From: Burkholderiales bacterium
Lineage (GTDB): Bacteria > Pseudomonadota > Gammaproteobacteria > Burkholderiales > SG8-39
Direction of reading: 5' to 3'
NCBI GenBank assembly: GCA_014860445.1
Contig: JACZJT010000052.1
Span: forward strand, 186,001 to 250,000
DNA: 64,000 bases
The stretch's first letter is position 1. Every line of letters starts with the position of its first letter. This document shows, one piece after another, positions 16,526-26,230 of this stretch. A program made the translations under genes and the position numbers. The notes beneath the pieces are model-generated. The model ran no database searches. It worked only from the letters and a program-made list of their open reading frames with translations, and was not told where the DNA came from.

Positions 16526-19500
16526 ATGATGAACGCTCCGAATCCGGCGCTCCAAAAACGCCGCTATACGCAATTGCATGGCTCCAGCGATGCCCTCGCC
16601 ATCGCGCGTTTGGCGCAGGACGCGAAACCGTTGATCGTATTCTGCGCCTCGGCGCTGGACGCGCAGCGTCTGTGCGAGGAAATTCCCTATTTCGCGCCCG
16701 ACCTGGCCGTCAATCTGCTGCCGGACTGGGAAACGCTGCCCTACGACAGCTTCTCGCCGCACCACGACCTGATTTCCGAGCGACTGGCCACGCTGTACGC
16801 AATCACCCGCGGCAGTTGCGACATCACACTGATTCCGGCAAGCACGGCGCTCTATCGCATGGCGCCGCCGTCCTACCTCGCCGCCTACACCTTCTTTCTC
16901 AAACAGGACGAGGGATTCAGCCTGCCGCAGCTGCGCGCGCAATTGACGCTGGCCGGCTACAGCCACGTGACCCAGGTGGTCGCGCCGGGCGAGTACTGCG
17001 TTCGCGGCGGCCTCATCGATCTGTTCCCCATGGGCAGCGCCCTGCCCTATCGCATCGACCTGCTGGACGAAGAGATCGAATCGATACGCACCTTCGACGT
17101 CGATACCCAGCGCACCATTTACAAGGTGAAGGAGGTGCGCCTGCTGCCCGCGCGCGAGTTTCCGCTCGATGAAGCAGGCCGGACGCGGTTTCGCGCACGT
17201 TTTCGCGAGACCTTCGAAGGCGATCCCTCGCGCAGCAACATCTACAAGGACGTGAGCAACGGCATCGCGCCGGCCGGCATCGAATATTTTCTGCCGCTGT
17301 TTTTCGAGCATACGGCCACCATATTCGATTACCTCCCGGAGCACGCCAGCCTGTGCCTGCACCGCGATGTCGCGGCTAGCATAGACACGTTCTGGAAGGA
17401 CACCCAGTCGCGCTACCAGCTGCTGCGCGGCGATCGTTCGCAGCCGCTGCTGTCGCCCGTGGACATGTTTCTCCCTGCCGAGGAATTCTTCGTCGCGGCA
17501 AGAAAGCATGCGCGCATCGATATCACCGAAGCACGGGACGAGGGGACCGGCGCGGAGGGCGACATCATTGCCGCCGCGCTGCCGCCGCTCGCCGTCGAGC
17601 GCCGCGCCGCCGATCCGCTTGCGCGGCTGAAAGCATTTCTTGCAGCCACGCCTGCGCGCGTGCTGCTTCTGGCCGAATCCCTGGGCCGGCGCGAAACCAT
17701 GAGCCAGTACCTCGCCGAGTACGGACTTGCCCCTGCGCCGTGCACGGGCTACACCGAATTTCTCGCGGGCACCGCGCGCTGCATGCTCGACACCGGGCCG
17801 CTGCACCAGGGCTTTGCGCTCGCTGAAGAGAATATCTGTGTCATCACCGAAGCCGAGCTCTACGCCGGCACGGTGCGCACGGCGAAACGCGCCGACGCGC
17901 GCGCGACCTCGGTCGAGGGCATGGTGCGCGATCTGTCGGAACTGCGCATCGGCGACCCGGTGGTGCATGCCCAGCATGGCATCGGCCGCTATCTCGGCCT
18001 GGTCAGCCTGGACCTGGGCGAAGGCGAGACCGAGTTCCTGCACCTGGAATACGCCAAGCAGGACAAGCTCTATGTGCCGGTCGCGCAGCTGCACCTGATC
18101 AGCCGCTACAGCGGCGTCGCACCGGATCAAGCCCCGCTGCACAAGCTCGGCAGCGGCGACTGGGACCGCGCGAAGAAGAAGGCCGCACAGCAGATCCGCG
18201 ACACCGCCGCCGAACTGCTCAATCTTTACGCACGGCGCGCCGCAAGGATGGGACACCAGTTTGAAATCAAGCAGCATGATCTGGACGCGTTTGCCGAGGG
18301 ATTCGGTTTCGAGGAAACGCCCGACCAGGCGGCCGCGATCCGCGCAGCCATCGAAGACATGTGCTCGGGCAAACCCATGGACCGCCTGATCTGCGGCGAC
18401 GTCGGCTTCGGCAAGACCGAAGTGGCGCTGCGCGCGGCATTCGTCGCAGTCTGCGGCGGCAAGCAGGTCGCCATCCTCACCCCGACCACGCTGCTCGCCG
18501 AGCAGCACTTCCAGACCTTCTCCGACCGCTTCGCGCAGATCGCCGACGAATGGCCGATCAAAATCGCGCAGTTGTCGCGGTTTCGCACGGCTAAGGAGCA
18601 GACGCAGAATGTGAAGGCCCTCGCCGACGGCAGCGTGGACATCGCCATCGGCACGCACAAGCTGCTGCAGCGCGACATCAAATTTCAGCGCCTGGGGCTG
18701 GTGATTATCGACGAGGAGCACCGCTTCGGCGTGCGCCAGAAGGAGGCACTCAAGGCGCTGCGCGCCGAAGTGGACGTGCTCACGCTGACCGCCACACCGA
18801 TTCCGCGCACCCTCGCCATGTCGCTCGAAGGCCTGCGCGATTTCTCGGTCATTGCGACCGCGCCGCAAAAGCGCCTCGCGATCAAGACCTTTGTGAGCCG
18901 CGAAAGCCAGGGCGTGATCCGCGAGGCGGTGCTGCGCGAACTGAAGCGCGGCGGGCAGATCTATTTCCTGCACAACGAGGTCCAGACGATAGAAAACATG
19001 CACGTCAAGCTCGCGAAGCTGCTGCCCGAGGCGCGCATCGTGGTGGCACACGGCCAGATGCGCGAACGCGAACTGGAGCGCGCCATGCGTGAATTCCACC
19101 AGCAGCGCTACAACCTGCTGTTATGCACCACCATCATCGAAACCGGCATCGACATCCCCACGGCCAATACCATGCTGATCAATCGCGCCGACAAATTCGG
19201 CCTCGCGCAGCTGCACCAGTTGCGCGGTCGCGTCGGGCGCTCGCATCACCAGGCCTACGCCTACCTGCTCACCCACGGCGAAGAAACGCTGTCGACGCAG
19301 GCGAAAAAGCGCCTCGAAGCGATACAGATGATGGACGAACTCGGTTCAGGCTTCTTTCTCGCCATGCACGACCTGGAGATCCGCGGCGCCGGCGAAGTCC
19401 TGGGCGATTCGCAGTCGGGCGAGATGCAGGAGATCGGGTTCAATCTTTATGCCGACATGCTCAATCACGCGGTGCGTTCGCTCAAAGCCGGACGCGAGCC

Positions 19501-20008
19501 GGACCTTTCTTCGCCGCTTTCGATCACCACCGAAATCAACCTGCACCTGCCGGCGCTGCTGCCCGTCGATTACTGCAGCGACGTGCACGAGCGGCTGACC
19601 CTGTATAAGCGACTGGCCAACTGCGAGACCGCGGGTGAGGTCGACACCATGCAGGAGGAACTGATTGACAGGTTCGGCCTGGCACCGGAACCGGCGCAGG
19701 CGCTGATCGAATCCCACCGCCTGCGGATCGCGGCGCTCGCCCTGGGCGTGGCGCGCATCGACGCCAGCGGCGACGCGATCGCGCTGCAGTTTGTCGCGCA
19801 GCCGCCGCTGGACGGGGCGCGCTTCATGCAGCTGCTCGCGCGCCACCGCCACTGGAAAATGTCGGGCCCGAGCAAGCTGCGGGTGCAAACGCCCAGTGAA
19901 GGCCTGGCGCCACGGGTGCAGACCGTGAAGGACCTGCTGAAGAGCCTGCACGGCGCAATGCAAGCCGCAAACGCCGAGGGCGCGGTTGCGACGGCGGACA
20001 GGGCATGA
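16526..20008 (+). CDS. mfd: Transcription-repair coupling factor
   Basis: The 1160-residue protein has the full Mfd layout. The N-terminal UvrB-like module has LPDWETLPYDSFSPH near residues 70-84. The RNA-polymerase-interacting domain near 480-540 includes GDPVVHAQHGIGRYLG. The helicase motor has Walker A GDVGFGKTEVAL near 624-635, Walker B DEEHRFG near 729, TATPIPRTL, and motif VI QLRGRVGRS. The C-terminal regulatory domain ends near 1160. Mfd removes RNA polymerase stalled at DNA lesions and recruits UvrA. It overlaps serB by 4 bp. Confidence 0.97.
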   Translation: MMNAPNPALQKRRYTQLHGSSDALAIARLAQDAKPLIVFCASALDAQRLCEEIPYFAPDLAVNLLPDWETLPYDSFSPHHDLISERLATLYAITRGSCDITLIPASTALYRMAPPSYLAAYTFFLKQDEGFSLPQLRAQLTLAGYSHVTQVVAPGEYCVRGGLIDLFPMGSALPYRIDLLDEEIESIRTFDVDTQRTIYKVKEVRLLPAREFPLDEAGRTRFRARFRETFEGDPSRSNIYKDVSNGIAPAGIEYFLPLFFEHTATIFDYLPEHASLCLHRDVAASIDTFWKDTQSRYQLLRGDRSQPLLSPVDMFLPAEEFFVAARKHARIDITEARDEGTGAEGDIIAAALPPLAVERRAADPLARLKAFLAATPARVLLLAESLGRRETMSQYLAEYGLAPAPCTGYTEFLAGTARCMLDTGPLHQGFALAEENICVITEAELYAGTVRTAKRADARATSVEGMVRDLSELRIGDPVVHAQHGIGRYLGLVSLDLGEGETEFLHLEYAKQDKLYVPVAQLHLISRYSGVAPDQAPLHKLGSGDWDRAKKKAAQQIRDTAAELLNLYARRAARMGHQFEIKQHDLDAFAEGFGFEETPDQAAAIRAAIEDMCSGKPMDRLICGDVGFGKTEVALRAAFVAVCGGKQVAILTPTTLLAEQHFQTFSDRFAQIADEWPIKIAQLSRFRTAKEQTQNVKALADGSVDIAIGTHKLLQRDIKFQRLGLVIIDEEHRFGVRQKEALKALRAEVDVLTLTATPIPRTLAMSLEGLRDFSVIATAPQKRLAIKTFVSRESQGVIREAVLRELKRGGQIYFLHNEVQTIENMHVKLAKLLPEARIVVAHGQMRERELERAMREFHQQRYNLLLCTTIIETGIDIPTANTMLINRADKFGLAQLHQLRGRVGRSHHQAYAYLLTHGEETLSTQAKKRLEAIQMMDELGSGFFLAMHDLEIRGAGEVLGDSQSGEMQEIGFNLYADMLNHAVRSLKAGREPDLSSPLSITTEINLHLPALLPVDYCSDVHERLTLYKRLANCETAGEVDTMQEELIDRFGLAPEPAQALIESHRLRIAALALGVARIDASGDAIALQFVAQPPLDGARFMQLLARHRHWKMSGPSKLRVQTPSEGLAPRVQTVKDLLKSLHGAMQAANAEGAVATADRA

Positions 20009-20835
20009 ACCTGATCGTACAGGGCGCCGAGCTAAGCGATGAAGATCTGCGCCAACTTGCGCAGATGACCCGCGCAGAGCGTACCGAGCACCTTGCACCC
20101 GCCGCCTACCGGCTGGTCGACACGCAGACGGAAGCGGGCGTTGCCGAATATTGCGCGCGAGCCGGTGTCGATTTCGGCTTCGTGCCCCCCGCGCGCAGGC
20201 TGGAAGACATGCGCCTGCTGGCGATCGACATGGATTCCACCTTGATTTCCATCGAGTGCATAGACGAAGTCGCTGATCTTGCCGGGGTCAAGGCGGAGGT
20301 CTCGGCGATTACCGCCGCCGCGATGTCAGGAGAACTCGACTACAAGCAAAGCCTGCTGCGCCGCGTCGCGCTGCTGCGCGGCCTTGATCAAGACGCTCTT
20401 GCGCGCGTCTATGACGAACGCCTGCGGATCTCGCCCGGCGCCGAAACCATGCTCGTGGCGATGCAAGCGGCGGGCATCAAGACCTTGTTGGTGTCGGGCG
20501 GTTTCAGTTTCTTCACTGAACGCCTTAAAGCCCGTTTGGGCCTGGACTACTGCACATCGAACGTATTCCAGATCGAGGAAGGCCGCCTCAGTGGCCGCGT
20601 GATCGGGAACATCGTCGACGCAGAAGGCAAGGCGGCGAAACTGCGCGCGCTGCGCGATGAATTGGGAATAGAGAAAGCCGCGATCATCGCCATCGGCGAC
20701 GGCGCCAACGACCTTGCGATGATGGCCGAGGCCGGCGTATCTATCGCCTACCGCGCGAAACCGTTGGTGCGAAACAAGGCCGACTATGCGCTGGATCACG
20801 CCGGACTGGACGGCGTTCTGAACCTGTTTGACTGA
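20005..20835 (+). CDS. serB: Phosphoserine phosphatase
   Basis: The 276-residue HAD enzyme carries motif I DMDSTLISIECIDEVADL with nucleophile Asp75 and acid/base Asp77, motif II in LLVSGGFSFF, motif III lysine and motif IV IGDGANDLAMMAEAG. The short N-terminal region replaces the longer ACT-type domain of some SerB proteins. It releases serine from phosphoserine in the last step of serine synthesis. The ATG overlaps the mfd stop (ATGA). It is convergent with iscR at 20916. Confidence 0.95.
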   Translation: MNLIVQGAELSDEDLRQLAQMTRAERTEHLAPAAYRLVDTQTEAGVAEYCARAGVDFGFVPPARRLEDMRLLAIDMDSTLISIECIDEVADLAGVKAEVSAITAAAMSGELDYKQSLLRRVALLRGLDQDALARVYDERLRISPGAETMLVAMQAAGIKTLLVSGGFSFFTERLKARLGLDYCTSNVFQIEEGRLSGRVIGNIVDAEGKAAKLRALRDELGIEKAAIIAIGDGANDLAMMAEAGVSIAYRAKPLVRNKADYALDHAGLDGVLNLFD

Positions 20836-20915
20836 GCGATTGCGGTTTCATCACATGGCGTGAAGTCCGTTTTCAGCCTTTCATCTTTTGGCCGGATCGC
20901 TGCCGGCGGTGTCGC

Positions 20916-21395
20916 TCAAACCTGCACGGAAACCAGCTTGCGCGCCTTTGCAGGGCGCCGGTCGGCCAGCACCGTCACATTGCCGGGCTTTGCGAGCTGT
21001 TCGTTCACCAGATCCTGCAATGTCACCGAATTCAGGTACTCATGCAGCTTGTCGTTCAGCGTGGCCCACAGATTGTGCGTCATGCATGGCCGCTCATGCC
21101 GGCAATTCTCCATGCCGCCGCACTGCGTCGCGTCCAGCGGTTCATCCACGGCAAGGATAATGTCCGCCACCGAGATCTTGCCGGTTGCGCGTGCAAGCCG
21201 GTACCCACCGCCTGGGCCGCGTACGCTCGCCACCAGCGCATTCCGGCGCAGCTTGCCGAACAACTGCTCCAGATAGGACTGTGAAATCCCCTGACGGTCG
21301 CCGATACCGGCCAAGGTCACCGGGCCCAGCTGATGTCGCAAAGCCAGGTCCAGCATGGCGGTAACGGCGAAGCGGCCCTTGGTTGTCAATCTCAT
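20916..21395 (-). CDS. iscR: Rrf2-family Fe-S cluster regulator IscR, paralogue 1
   Basis: The 159-residue protein has a winged helix starting MRLTTKGRFAVTAMLDLAL and recognition helix SYLEQLFGKLRR. The cluster ligands Cys92, Cys98, Cys104 and His107 fall at exactly the E. coli IscR positions (QCGGMENCRHERPCMTH). It should bind a [2Fe-2S] cluster and repress or activate Fe-S genes. It follows cysE by 78 bp on the same strand, the order seen at the head of isc operons, but the next gene here is convergent serB, and no iscS-iscU follows. A second IscR is at 26231, about 60 percent identical by eye over the DNA-binding half. Confidence 0.92.
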   Translation of the reverse strand: MRLTTKGRFAVTAMLDLALRHQLGPVTLAGIGDRQGISQSYLEQLFGKLRRNALVASVRGPGGGYRLARATGKISVADIILAVDEPLDATQCGGMENCRHERPCMTHNLWATLNDKLHEYLNSVTLQDLVNEQLAKPGNVTVLADRRPAKARKLVSVQV

Positions 21396-21473
21396 CGGTC
21401 GTTAATCTCCCAGGCGGTCAGTCTCATGGTTCACCCATACTCATTACCCGATGGCTCCCAGCTGCGCGGTCCA

Positions 21474-22232
21474 CTACTTTTCCGCAACCTGGTGCGGCCG
21501 CCCGGGATCGAATCGCTCCGTAACCGCGACATCGTCGGCAGCACGCCCCCTTAAGGTCTCGATTTCATGCTGCAATTGCTCCAGGCGATGATCCTGCTCC
21601 ATCGAATGATCGAGCAAGCCCTGCAAGGCCTTTGCCAGGGGATCGTCCGTCGCCTTGGCGGTGACTGCGTAGGCGGAAAAGCCCAGCTTGGCCGCCTTCT
21701 CCTCGCGCGACTTGTCCAACTCGTCGATGATGATGCGCGCCGGTATTCCGACTGCCGAGGCACCCGGCGGAACGTCCTTCACCACCACGGCGTTTGAGCC
21801 GATTTTTGCCCCCTCCCCGACCACGATCGGCCCCAGCACTTTGGCGCCGGCGCCGATGACGACCCGGTCGCTGATGGTCGGATGGCGCTTGCCCTTGTTC
21901 CAGGAGGTGCCGCCCAGGGTGACCCCGTGATACAGGGTGACATCGTCGCCTATTTCGGATGTTTCACCGATGACCACGCCCATGCCGTGGTCGATGAAAA
22001 AGCGCCGGCCTATGGTCGCACCCGGATGGATTTCGATGCCGGTCAGGAAGCGTCCGATATGCGAGACCAGCCGCCCGAGCCAGCGCAAATTCAAGTGCCA
22101 AAGCCAGTTGGCAATCCGGTGGATGCGCAAGGCGTGGAAACCCGGATAACAGGTGATGACCTCCCAGGTCGAACGGGCCGCCGGATCGCGGTCGAACACG
22201 CTGGCGATATCTTCCTGAATGCTTTTGAACAT
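21474..22232 (-). CDS. cysE: Serine O-acetyltransferase
   Basis: The 252-residue enzyme forms O-acetylserine for cysteine synthesis. It has a short N-terminal helical region and a left-handed beta-helix of hexapeptide repeats ([49 protein letters not shown]). The catalytic Asp-His pair lies in [12 protein letters not shown]. The C-terminal tail after PARII is longer than in short CysE forms and is charged. The 160-bp AT-rich region upstream (22233-22393) probably holds its promoter. It precedes iscR1 and may be co-transcribed with it, linking cysteine supply to Fe-S assembly. Confidence 0.94.
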   Translation of the reverse strand: MFKSIQEDIASVFDRDPAARSTWEVITCYPGFHALRIHRIANWLWHLNLRWLGRLVSHIGRFLTGIEIHPGATIGRRFFIDHGMGVVIGETSEIGDDVTLYHGVTLGGTSWNKGKRHPTISDRVVIGAGAKVLGPIVVGEGAKIGSNAVVVKDVPPGASAVGIPARIIIDELDKSREEKAAKLGFSAYAVTAKATDDPLAKALQGLLDHSMEQDHRLEQLQHEIETLRGRAADDVAVTERFDPGRPHQVAEK

Positions 22233-22393
22233 AGTTGAATCTGGTTGCTACCCAGTCTCCTGCTCGATCGAGCTAAAAACCCATGTTAAACTTAATTATT
22301 AGATAAATTCTCTAAGTCTATGTATAATAATGCATATACGCATTCTATTTTGTTCGTTTACTTGCCTAATCTTACTAATCCCTAGTCTTTTAG

Positions 22394-23116
22394 TCAAGTA
22401 TTTTTATCGAACGATTTCAATACCCCGCGCAGAATGTTGACTTCTTCCTGCTCCAGTCCGGTACGTCCAAACAGGCGCCGCAGGCGGGGCAGCAAACGCC
22501 GCGGATTTGCCGGATCGAGAAAACCGCTGGCAAGCAGGCTCTGCTCCAGATGGGTGTAGAAATTCTCGATGTCTTCGTGCCTTGCCAGGGGATTCCCCGC
22601 AGCGGCGGGCAGCGCCCCGCCCAAGGCCGCCACGCGCGCTTCATACGCCATGACCTGCACCGCCGCGGCGAGATTGAGCGAGGAATAGCCCGGATCGGCC
22701 GTAATATGCGCCGCAGCGCGGCATTGGAGAATTTCCTCGTTGGTCAGCCCCGACATCTCGGTGCCAAAGACGATCGCCACCTCGCCCTCCTGCGCTGCCT
22801 CGAGCAGAAGCCGGGTCGCGCTGCGCGCATCGGCCGATGCATAGGCGAGTTCGCGCCGGCGCGCGCTCACCGCCAGCGCGTACACCGTTCCCTGCAGGGC
22901 CTCGGCCAGGCTGTCGCAGTAATGCGCGCCCTCCAGAAGGTCGGATGCGCCGCTCGCCATGGCCACGGCTTCGGCATCAACGGGCTTCTTCGGCTTGACC
23001 AGATAAAGCGAAGTGATGCCCATGGTTTTCATCGCGCGCGCCGCGGCGCCGATGTTGCCCGGATGCGTGGTGTGCGACAGCACGATGCGAATGTGCGACA
23101 GCAGATCGGCGCTCAT
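22394..23116 (-). CDS. trmJ: tRNA (cytidine/uridine-2'-O-)-methyltransferase TrmJ
   Basis: The ATG at 23116 gives 240 residues. The SPOUT fold is marked by the N-terminal [21 protein letters not shown], the knot sequences [13 protein letters not shown] and [15 protein letters not shown], and a C-terminal helical extension typical of TrmJ. It methylates the ribose 2'-O at tRNA position 32. It is divergent from suhB with a 55-bp shared promoter gap. In many betaproteobacteria trmJ and suhB are neighbours in this arrangement. Confidence 0.92.
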   Translation of the reverse strand: MSADLLSHIRIVLSHTTHPGNIGAAARAMKTMGITSLYLVKPKKPVDAEAVAMASGASDLLEGAHYCDSLAEALQGTVYALAVSARRRELAYASADARSATRLLLEAAQEGEVAIVFGTEMSGLTNEEILQCRAAAHITADPGYSSLNLAAAVQVMAYEARVAALGGALPAAAGNPLARHEDIENFYTHLEQSLLASGFLDPANPRRLLPRLRRLFGRTGLEQEEVNILRGVLKSFDKNT

Positions 23117-23171
23117 ATTAAAATCCACCCTTACGCGCAGTCCGCGAAAACAGGCAAAGACCCCACATCCC

Positions 23172-23999
23172 ATGAATCCCATGCTCACTATTGCGGTGAA
23201 AGCCGCGCGGCGCGCCGGCGCCATTATCAACCGCGCCGCGCAGGATATCGACGCCCTGACCGTATCGACCAAGCGCCACAACGATTTCGTCACCGAGGTC
23301 GATCAGGCGGCGGAACAGGCTGTGATCCAGATTCTGTTGAAAGCCTTTCCGGACCACGCGATTCTAGCAGAGGAGTCCGGCGCTCAAGGCAAATCGGACT
23401 ATGTCTGGATCATCGACCCGCTGGACGGCACCACCAATTTCATTCATGGCTTCCCGCAGTATTGCGTCTCCATCGGCCTGCGGCACAAGGGCACGATCAC
23501 GCAGGCGGTCATCTACGATCCCGGGCGCAACGAGTTGTACACCGCCACGCGCGGTCACGGCGCCTACCTCAACGACCGGCGCATGCGCGTATCCAAGCGC
23601 AGGCAACTCGACGATGCGCTGATCGGCACGGGTTTTCCGTTTCGCGAAACCGCGAACATCGGCGAATACATGCCCATTTTGCGCAAAGTGATGTCGCAGA
23701 CCGCGGGCGTGCGCCGCGCCGGCGCCGCCGCCCTCGATCTCGCCTATGTCGCAGCAGGCCGGCTGGACGGTTTCTGGGAAGCGGGCCTCGCGCCCTGGGA
23801 CATGGCTGCGGGCAGCCTGATGATCCAGGAAGCGGGCGGCCTGGTAAGCGATTTCGACGGCGACGGCAATTTCCTGGACAGCGGAAACATCGTTACAGGA
23901 ACACCCAGGGTATTCGCACCGCTGCTGCAGATCGTGACCGCAAACCAACCCTCGAGCCCCAAGGCCAAGGAGGGGGCCTCTCCCCTCGCACTACCCTGA
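23172..23999 (+). CDS. suhB: Inositol-1-monophosphatase family protein SuhB
   Basis: The ATG at 23172 gives 275 residues. Metal-binding motifs are present: EESG near residue 70, [15 protein letters not shown] near 82-96, and the C-terminal [17 protein letters not shown]. SuhB hydrolyses inositol and related monophosphates and in E. coli also takes part in rRNA transcription antitermination. The C-terminal tail after LLQIVTANQ is Pro/Ser/Lys-rich and probably disordered. It is divergent from trmJ and followed by a large glycosyltransferase gene. Confidence 0.93.
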   Translation: MNPMLTIAVKAARRAGAIINRAAQDIDALTVSTKRHNDFVTEVDQAAEQAVIQILLKAFPDHAILAEESGAQGKSDYVWIIDPLDGTTNFIHGFPQYCVSIGLRHKGTITQAVIYDPGRNELYTATRGHGAYLNDRRMRVSKRRQLDDALIGTGFPFRETANIGEYMPILRKVMSQTAGVRRAGAAALDLAYVAAGRLDGFWEAGLAPWDMAAGSLMIQEAGGLVSDFDGDGNFLDSGNIVTGTPRVFAPLLQIVTANQPSSPKAKEGASPLALP

Positions 24000-24050
24000 A
24001 ATCGAGGTCGGGCAAAGTGATCGTTGCCGCGGGTTCCAGCTAGGGTCGCC

Positions 24051-26102
24051 ATGCGATTGCTGCAAATGCTGCGGGCATGGTTCCGCGGAGACAGCGCCGC
24101 CGATCTGGAAGCGGCGATCCGGCTGCACGAAAGCGGCGATCTTGCAGGCGCCGAGTTGCGCTACCGGGCGATGCTGCAGGCCGATGCAAGCAATGCCGAC
24201 GCCATGCACCTGCTCGGACTGATCGCGCACCAGCGCGGCGAGCATGCAGCCGCAGTCGCGCAGATCAGAGCGGCGATCGCGCTGAAATCCGACAAGGCCA
24301 CCTACCACTACAACCTGGGCAATGCACTGGCCGCTCTGGACCGCGCGCAGGAGGCCGTGGAAAGCTTCCGCGTGGCAACACGCCTGGACCCGGTGCGCAG
24401 CGATGCCCGATCCAATCTCGCCCACGCCCTGAGCCAGGCGGGTCGACACCAGGAAGCAGTGCTTGAGTTCCGCCAACTGCTGGGCCTGCAAACCACACCG
24501 GCTGCGCGCAACGCGCTCGCCAGTGCTCTGGTACGCTGCGCCGACGCCGATCCGGCTGCGGCAAGGAACTACGACGAAGCGGCCGGTCTGTTGCAACAAT
24601 CATGGCAGGATGCGGACGATCCGGTCGAGGGACGGCTGGCGCTCGCCTACTGCCTGCAACAATGCAAGCGCTGGACCGAAGCCGCGGAACACTATGAAGC
24701 CGTGCTATTGCTGCAGCCGGAGAACACGACTGCACACAATAATCTCGCGAACTGCTACAACCAGCTGGGCCGCGTGGCCGACGCGATCCTGCACTACCGC
24801 GAAACCTACCGGCTGGCACCCGATTTTCCCGAGGCGCTGGCGAGCGTGCTCGCCTGCCTGAACTACGATCCCGAGTGCTCACCGGAGCAGGCGGCTGCCG
24901 AACACCGGAACTGGGCCGAACAAGCAGCCTCACGCTACTACCCGATGTCGCCGCGCTTCGACAACGATCGCGACCCGGAACGCCGACTGCGCATAGGCTA
25001 TATCTCGCCGGATTTTCGCCGGCATCCTGTCAGTGCGATATTCGCGCCAATATTGGCGGCGCACGACCGCGATCGACTGGAAGTCAGCTGCTACTACAAC
25101 TACGCCGGCGAAGATGCGATCACCTTGCAACTCAAATCGCTGGCCGGGCACTGGCGCCCGATCGTCGCCATGAGCGATGAGAAGCTGTGCGAACAGATAC
25201 GCAGCGATCGCATCGATATCCTGGTGGACCTCGCCGGGCATACAACGCATAACCGCCTGCTCGCCTTCGCCCGAAAGCCGGCACCGGTACAGGTCAGCTG
25301 GCTCGGTTATTTCAATACCACCGGCCTCGCGACCATGGACTATTTCATCAGCGACCCCTGGTCCTCGCCCGCGGGTCAGGAGCGCTACTACGTCGAGCGC
25401 GTGCTGCGGCTGCGGCACACCCGCTTTTGCTATCAGCCTCCGGAATACATGCCCGCCCTCAGCCCGCTTCCCGCGCAAACCAGTGGGCACATCACCTTCG
25501 GCTGCTTGAACAATTTGTCCAAACTCAACGAACAGGTGCTCGCCTTGTGGGGCCGGGTATTGCGCGCGGTTCCGGAATCGCGCCTGCTGGTGCAGGCCGC
25601 GGCGCTCGACGACGCGCCCAATCGCGCGCGCTTCAGCGCGCTGTGCGCGAAGCACGGCATCGCGCCGGAAAGGCTGACACTGCGCGGCTTTTCCCCGATC
25701 GAGCAGTCTCCGGCGAGCTATGCCGAAATCGACATTGCGCTCGACCCCTTCCCATTTTGCGGGGGCATGACCAGTCTGGAAGCGCTGTGGCTGGGCGTGC
25801 CCGTGATCACCCTGGCCGGCGAAACCATAGCGAGCCGCCAGAGCGCGAGCATGCTCATGAACCTGGGCCTCCCCGAATTGATTGCGGAAGACGCGGCGCA
25901 ATACGTAGCGGCGGCCGCAGGCTTGGCGCAGGACCTGCCCAGGCTGTCCGCGCTGCGTGCGGGCATGCGCCAGCGCTACGCCGCCTGCCCGCTCATGGAC
26001 TATGCCGGCTTTGCGCGCGAACTGGAGCAAAGCTACCGCGACATGTGGCTGAAATGGACCGCTTCAGGAGAGGCAGTAACGAGGACGCAGAATGCGGGCT
26101 AG
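24051..26102 (+). CDS. TPR-containing O-GlcNAc-transferase-like (SPINDLY family) protein
   Basis: I chose the ATG at 24051, after AGGG, giving about 683 residues. Residues about 20-270 hold five to six tetratricopeptide repeats (GDLAGAELRYRAML, ATYHYNLGNALAALDRAQEA, TTAHNNLANCYNQLGR). A GT41-type catalytic region follows: RIGYISPDFRRHPVS, VDLAGHTTHNRLLAFARKPA, QVSWLGYFNTTG, ITFGCLNNLSKLN, then DIALDPFPFCGGMTSLEALWLGVPVITL. The TPRs bind a protein partner; the GT-B domain would move a sugar from a UDP- or GDP-sugar. Bacterial homologues include HMW1C-like enzymes, but target and sugar are unknown. It is close to suhB on the same strand. Confidence 0.85.
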   Translation: MRLLQMLRAWFRGDSAADLEAAIRLHESGDLAGAELRYRAMLQADASNADAMHLLGLIAHQRGEHAAAVAQIRAAIALKSDKATYHYNLGNALAALDRAQEAVESFRVATRLDPVRSDARSNLAHALSQAGRHQEAVLEFRQLLGLQTTPAARNALASALVRCADADPAAARNYDEAAGLLQQSWQDADDPVEGRLALAYCLQQCKRWTEAAEHYEAVLLLQPENTTAHNNLANCYNQLGRVADAILHYRETYRLAPDFPEALASVLACLNYDPECSPEQAAAEHRNWAEQAASRYYPMSPRFDNDRDPERRLRIGYISPDFRRHPVSAIFAPILAAHDRDRLEVSCYYNYAGEDAITLQLKSLAGHWRPIVAMSDEKLCEQIRSDRIDILVDLAGHTTHNRLLAFARKPAPVQVSWLGYFNTTGLATMDYFISDPWSSPAGQERYYVERVLRLRHTRFCYQPPEYMPALSPLPAQTSGHITFGCLNNLSKLNEQVLALWGRVLRAVPESRLLVQAAALDDAPNRARFSALCAKHGIAPERLTLRGFSPIEQSPASYAEIDIALDPFPFCGGMTSLEALWLGVPVITLAGETIASRQSASMLMNLGLPELIAEDAAQYVAAAAGLAQDLPRLSALRAGMRQRYAACPLMDYAGFARELEQSYRDMWLKWTASGEAVTRTQNAG

Positions 26103-26132
26103 TAACCGAAATCCAGCATTTCGCCGGACAGT

Positions 26133-26157
26133 GTAGTTGACTGAAACAGTCAGGTAT
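26133..26157. promoter_or_regulatory. Type 1 IscR box, site 1
   Basis: The 25 bp with core GACTGAAACAGTC fit the E. coli type 1 IscR consensus (ATASYYGACTRWWWYAGTCRRSTAT) at 24 of 25 positions; only the first base differs. It lies about 74 bp upstream of the iscR2 start. Type 1 sites are bound by holo-IscR, so this should allow feedback repression. Confidence 0.85.
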
Positions 26158-26160
26158 TGT

Positions 26161-26185
26161 ATAGTTGAGGCAATTAGTCGTGTAT
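26161..26185. promoter_or_regulatory. Type 1 IscR box, site 2
   Basis: A second site, from ATAGTTGAGG to TGTAT, matches the same consensus at 21 of 25 positions. It begins 28 bp after site 1, similar to the tandem sites of the E. coli iscR promoter. A CATAAT at 26207-26212 downstream is a possible -10. Confidence 0.7.
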
Positions 26186-26230
26186 TCCGGGTATCACGTT
26201 TAATTGCATAATATTTAACAGGATTTCAAT

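Noticed and set aside
15698-19099. A 1133-codon open frame on the minus strand covering ispD and antisense to mfd
   Set aside because: Only its last 233 codons match a protein (IspD). The rest mirrors mfd codons in GC-rich DNA, with low-complexity composition and no domain.
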